In this document: piece by piece, positions 13,411 to 15,046 of the stretch | Layout of the letters: each line of letters opens with the position of its first letter | Numbering within the stretch: the first letter of the stretch is position 1 | Notes under the pieces: generated by a model | What the model saw: only the letters and a program-made list of their open reading frames with translations | What the model was told of the DNA's origin: nothing | The model's database searches: none | NCBI GenBank assembly: GCA_002428365.1 | Contig: DIVW01000039.1 | Location: forward strand, 60,376 to 75,421 | From: Propionibacteriaceae bacterium UBA6122 | GTDB lineage: Bacteria > Actinomycetota > Actinomycetes > Propionibacteriales > Propionibacteriaceae | DNA length: 15,046 nt | Direction: 5' to 3' | Made by a program: the position numbers and the translations under genes

Positions 13411-14486
13411 TGGCCATCCCGGGATTCAGGATCGGGCGGGGCCAGTCGGCCTGGAATGGCACCTCCCAGGTTCGATTGCCAGCACGGCGCCGCACCGCTG
13501 GCCGTGAACTGGTCTTTCGGCTGGGCCTGGCCCTGGGCCTCCTGCTGCTACTGACCCTGATTGTCTATGTCGACCGAGACGCCTACGCCGATCACGCTAC
13601 CGGTGGCCCGATCGGGTTCATCGACGCGCTCTACTACGCCACCGTCACCATGACCACCACCGGGTATGGCGACATCACCCCGATCACGCCCGCCTCACGG
13701 CTGATCAACGCGATGCTGGTCACCCCGATCCGGATCGCCTTCCTGGTGCTGTTGGTTGGCACCACCGTCGAAGTCCTGGCCAATGAGGGCCGCCGCGCTC
13801 TGTTGGATGCCCGCTGGAGGAAGACCATGCGAAACCACACCGTCATCATCGGTTACGGCACCACCGGCCAGAGTGCTGCGGCCACCTTGCTGCGGGGTTC
13901 GACCACCGCGGACCGGATCGTGGTGATTGACCTCGAGTCCGCCGCTGTTACCGCCGCAAACGCGCACGGGCTGGCCGCCTTTGAAGGTGATGCCACCTCC
14001 CGGGATTTGCTGCGCCGGGCCGAGTTACCCAAAGCCCGCGAAGTGATCATCACCGTTGGCCGCGACGACACGGCCATTTTGACCACTCTGACCGTGCGGC
14101 AGCTGAATCGTGGCGCGCATGTGGTTGTCGCAGTCAACGACGCCGACAATGTGCCGCTGATCCGGCAGTCCGGCGCCGACGGCGTGGTGACCTCCTCCGA
14201 TGCGGTGGGTCGGTTGATGGGCCTGTCTTCGATCAGCCCGGAGTTGGGCGAGGTGATCGAAGACCTGCTCTCCTCCGGGCACGGGCTGGAGATCCACCAG
14301 CGGCTGGTGACGGCAGCCGAGGATGGCGTTGCGGCCAAGGAGCTTCCGGGCGAAAAGGTGCTGGCCGTAATCCGCAATCGCACCTTGCGACGGTTCTTCG
14401 AGCAGGGTGCGGAAGTGCTCCATACCGGCGATGAAGTTGTGGTGATCAGGCCCGCGCCCGATGGGCGGGCTCCCCGGGTAGAGTGA
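13410..14486 (+). CDS. Two-helix potassium channel with RCK (TrkA-N/TrkA-C) domain
   Basis: This is a predicted inner-membrane K+ channel of 358 residues. A basic cytoplasmic N-terminus (1-33) leads to TM1 (about 35-54), a pore helix with selectivity filter TTGYGD (83-88), and TM2 (about 96-121). The cytoplasmic RCK N-lobe starts with the Rossmann loop VIIGYGTTGQ (145-154); the acidic residue after the second strand (VVIDLE, 171-176) and GDATS (193-197) are typical of nucleotide-binding RCK domains. An RCK C-lobe (about 280-352) includes ELPGEKV. The layout resembles MthK-like channels, and ligand gating by Ca2+, nucleotides or c-di-AMP is possible but undetermined. The ATG overlaps the apt stop (TGATG), so it is coupled to apt. 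Rel starts 29 bases after its stop. GC-rich coding style matches its neighbours, so a recent insertion is not evident. Confidence 0.92.
   Translation: MAIPGFRIGRGQSAWNGTSQVRLPARRRTAGRELVFRLGLALGLLLLLTLIVYVDRDAYADHATGGPIGFIDALYYATVTMTTTGYGDITPITPASRLINAMLVTPIRIAFLVLLVGTTVEVLANEGRRALLDARWRKTMRNHTVIIGYGTTGQSAAATLLRGSTTADRIVVIDLESAAVTAANAHGLAAFEGDATSRDLLRRAELPKAREVIITVGRDDTAILTTLTVRQLNRGAHVVVAVNDADNVPLIRQSGADGVVTSSDAVGRLMGLSSISPELGEVIEDLLSSGHGLEIHQRLVTAAEDGVAAKELPGEKVLAVIRNRTLRRFFEQGAEVLHTGDEVVVIRPAPDGRAPRVE
14479..14484 (+). promoter_or_regulatory. Possible -10 element for rel
   Basis: TAGAGT fits TANNNT and overlaps the last codons and stop of the channel gene. It would start transcription near 14491, about 25 bases before the rel GTG, just ahead of the ribosome-binding site GGAGGG (14507-14512). 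No -35 was found. Short hexamers such as this arise by chance in coding sequence, so support is weak. Confidence 0.25.
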
Positions 14487-14515
14487 GGGTCCACTTCTAG
14501 ACCTGCGGAGGGTGC

Positions 14516-15046
14516 GTGACTGAGGACGCCAGCGGTTCATCTGTGAAGCCGAGCGGCGTTCCCGATCAGCCGCGCGGACGGATGGCCGCGACCGATCAAC
14601 CCCGGATTCGAATGCGGCAGGTGCTGGCGCGGCTGGGCGCGCAGCGCAATCAGCCTGATGCGGTGCTTGATCCGTTGATCCGTACCGTCCATAGCCACAA
14701 CCCGAAGGCTGACACTTCGCTGATCGAGCGGGCCTATCGCACCGCTGAGCACTACCACACCGGGCAGTTGCGCAAGAGCGGGGACGCCTACATCACCCAC
14801 CCGTTGGCGGTGGCCGCAATCCTGGCTGAGTTGGGCATGAGCGAGGCCACGCTGTGCGCAGCGCTGCTGCACGACACGGTGGAGGACACCTCGTACACGA
14901 TGGAGCAGTTGACCGCAGATTTCGGTCCTGAAATCGCAGCGATGGTCGACGGCGTCACCAAGCTCGACAAGATCCAATACGGCGAATCCGCCAAGGCCGA
15001 GACCATTCGCAAGATGGTGCTGGCGATGAGCAAGGACATCCGCGTC
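14516..15046 (+). CDS. relA: Bifunctional (p)ppGpp synthetase/hydrolase Rel, N-terminal part
   Basis: Rel makes and degrades the stringent-response alarmones. Only the first 177 residues are in the window; the frame stays open to the last base. A variable ~55-residue N-terminus precedes the HD hydrolase domain. Its key residues are present with the spacing of characterised Rel enzymes: Arg86, His95 (in ITHP), His119-Asp120 and Glu123-Asp124 (in LLHDTVEDT). An intact hydrolase site argues for a bifunctional Rel rather than a synthetase-only RelA. The final metal-ligand region, synthetase, TGS and ACT domains would lie beyond the edge. The GTG at 14516 is preceded by GGAGGG at 14507-14512 with short spacing. 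An in-frame ATG at 14582 would remove 22 residues and lacks an equally good site. Confidence 0.95.
   Translation, partial: MTEDASGSSVKPSGVPDQPRGRMAATDQPRIRMRQVLARLGAQRNQPDAVLDPLIRTVHSHNPKADTSLIERAYRTAEHYHTGQLRKSGDAYITHPLAVAAILAELGMSEATLCAALLHDTVEDTSYTMEQLTADFGPEIAAMVDGVTKLDKIQYGESAKAETIRKMVLAMSKDIRV

Noticed and set aside
1..15046. CRISPR arrays, insertion sequences, tRNA or rRNA genes, phage or toxin-antitoxin modules
   Set aside because: No repeat-spacer pattern, transposase, tRNA-like fold or small paired genes were seen. The DNA is almost fully occupied by recognised housekeeping genes.

Overview
The window comes from a high-GC actinobacterium (Actinomycetota). Support comes from GTG/TTG starts mixed with ATG, tightly overlapping genes, a PriA-type HisA, a Gram-positive-type LexA box, TANNNT -10 elements at leaderless-type distances, and the conserved block yebC-ruvC-ruvA-ruvB-yajC-secD-secF-apt-relA. 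The family or genus cannot be fixed from the sequence alone. Almost every base is coding. No RNA gene, insertion sequence, CRISPR array or prophage remnant was seen, and no gene-free stretch exceeds about 100 bases.

Layout. (1) Bases 1-549 hold the 3' part, or all, of an unrecognised gene. (2) Bases 568-4987 hold a translationally coupled histidine cluster, hisD-hisC-hisB-hisH-hisA(priA). Every junction overlaps by 4 to 14 bases. It stops after hisA without the expected hisF. (3) Bases 4984-6424 carry two minus-strand genes: an 86-codon GNAT acetyltransferase remnant whose middle is missing, and a lipoate-protein ligase with its accessory domain at the N-terminus instead of the C-terminus. 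(4) Bases 6491-9519 hold yebC and then ruvC-ruvA-ruvB, the Holliday-junction resolvasome, behind a perfect LexA-type operator. (5) Bases 9616-12866 hold yajC-secD-secF, the accessory module of the Sec translocon. (6) Bases 12868-15046 hold apt (purine salvage), a two-helix potassium channel with an RCK domain, and the start of a bifunctional Rel (p)ppGpp synthetase/hydrolase that runs off the window.

How the genes work together. The his genes supply the middle and late steps of histidine synthesis, and PriA may also serve tryptophan synthesis. RuvABC processes recombination intermediates and looks SOS-controlled. YajC-SecD-SecF supports protein export. Apt and Rel sit in nucleotide and stringent-response metabolism, with the K+ channel wedged between them.

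This is essentially a housekeeping region and I see no convincing undescribed multi-gene system. The observations most worth following are: glutamine in place of a near-universal active-site arginine in PriA; the permuted lipoate ligase; three genes with leaderless-type starts, one of them in a compact overlapping divergent promoter with a central palindrome; the K+ channel inserted between apt and relA; the 17-base palindrome before yajC; and the gutted GNAT gene that shares a CTAG stop with hisA.
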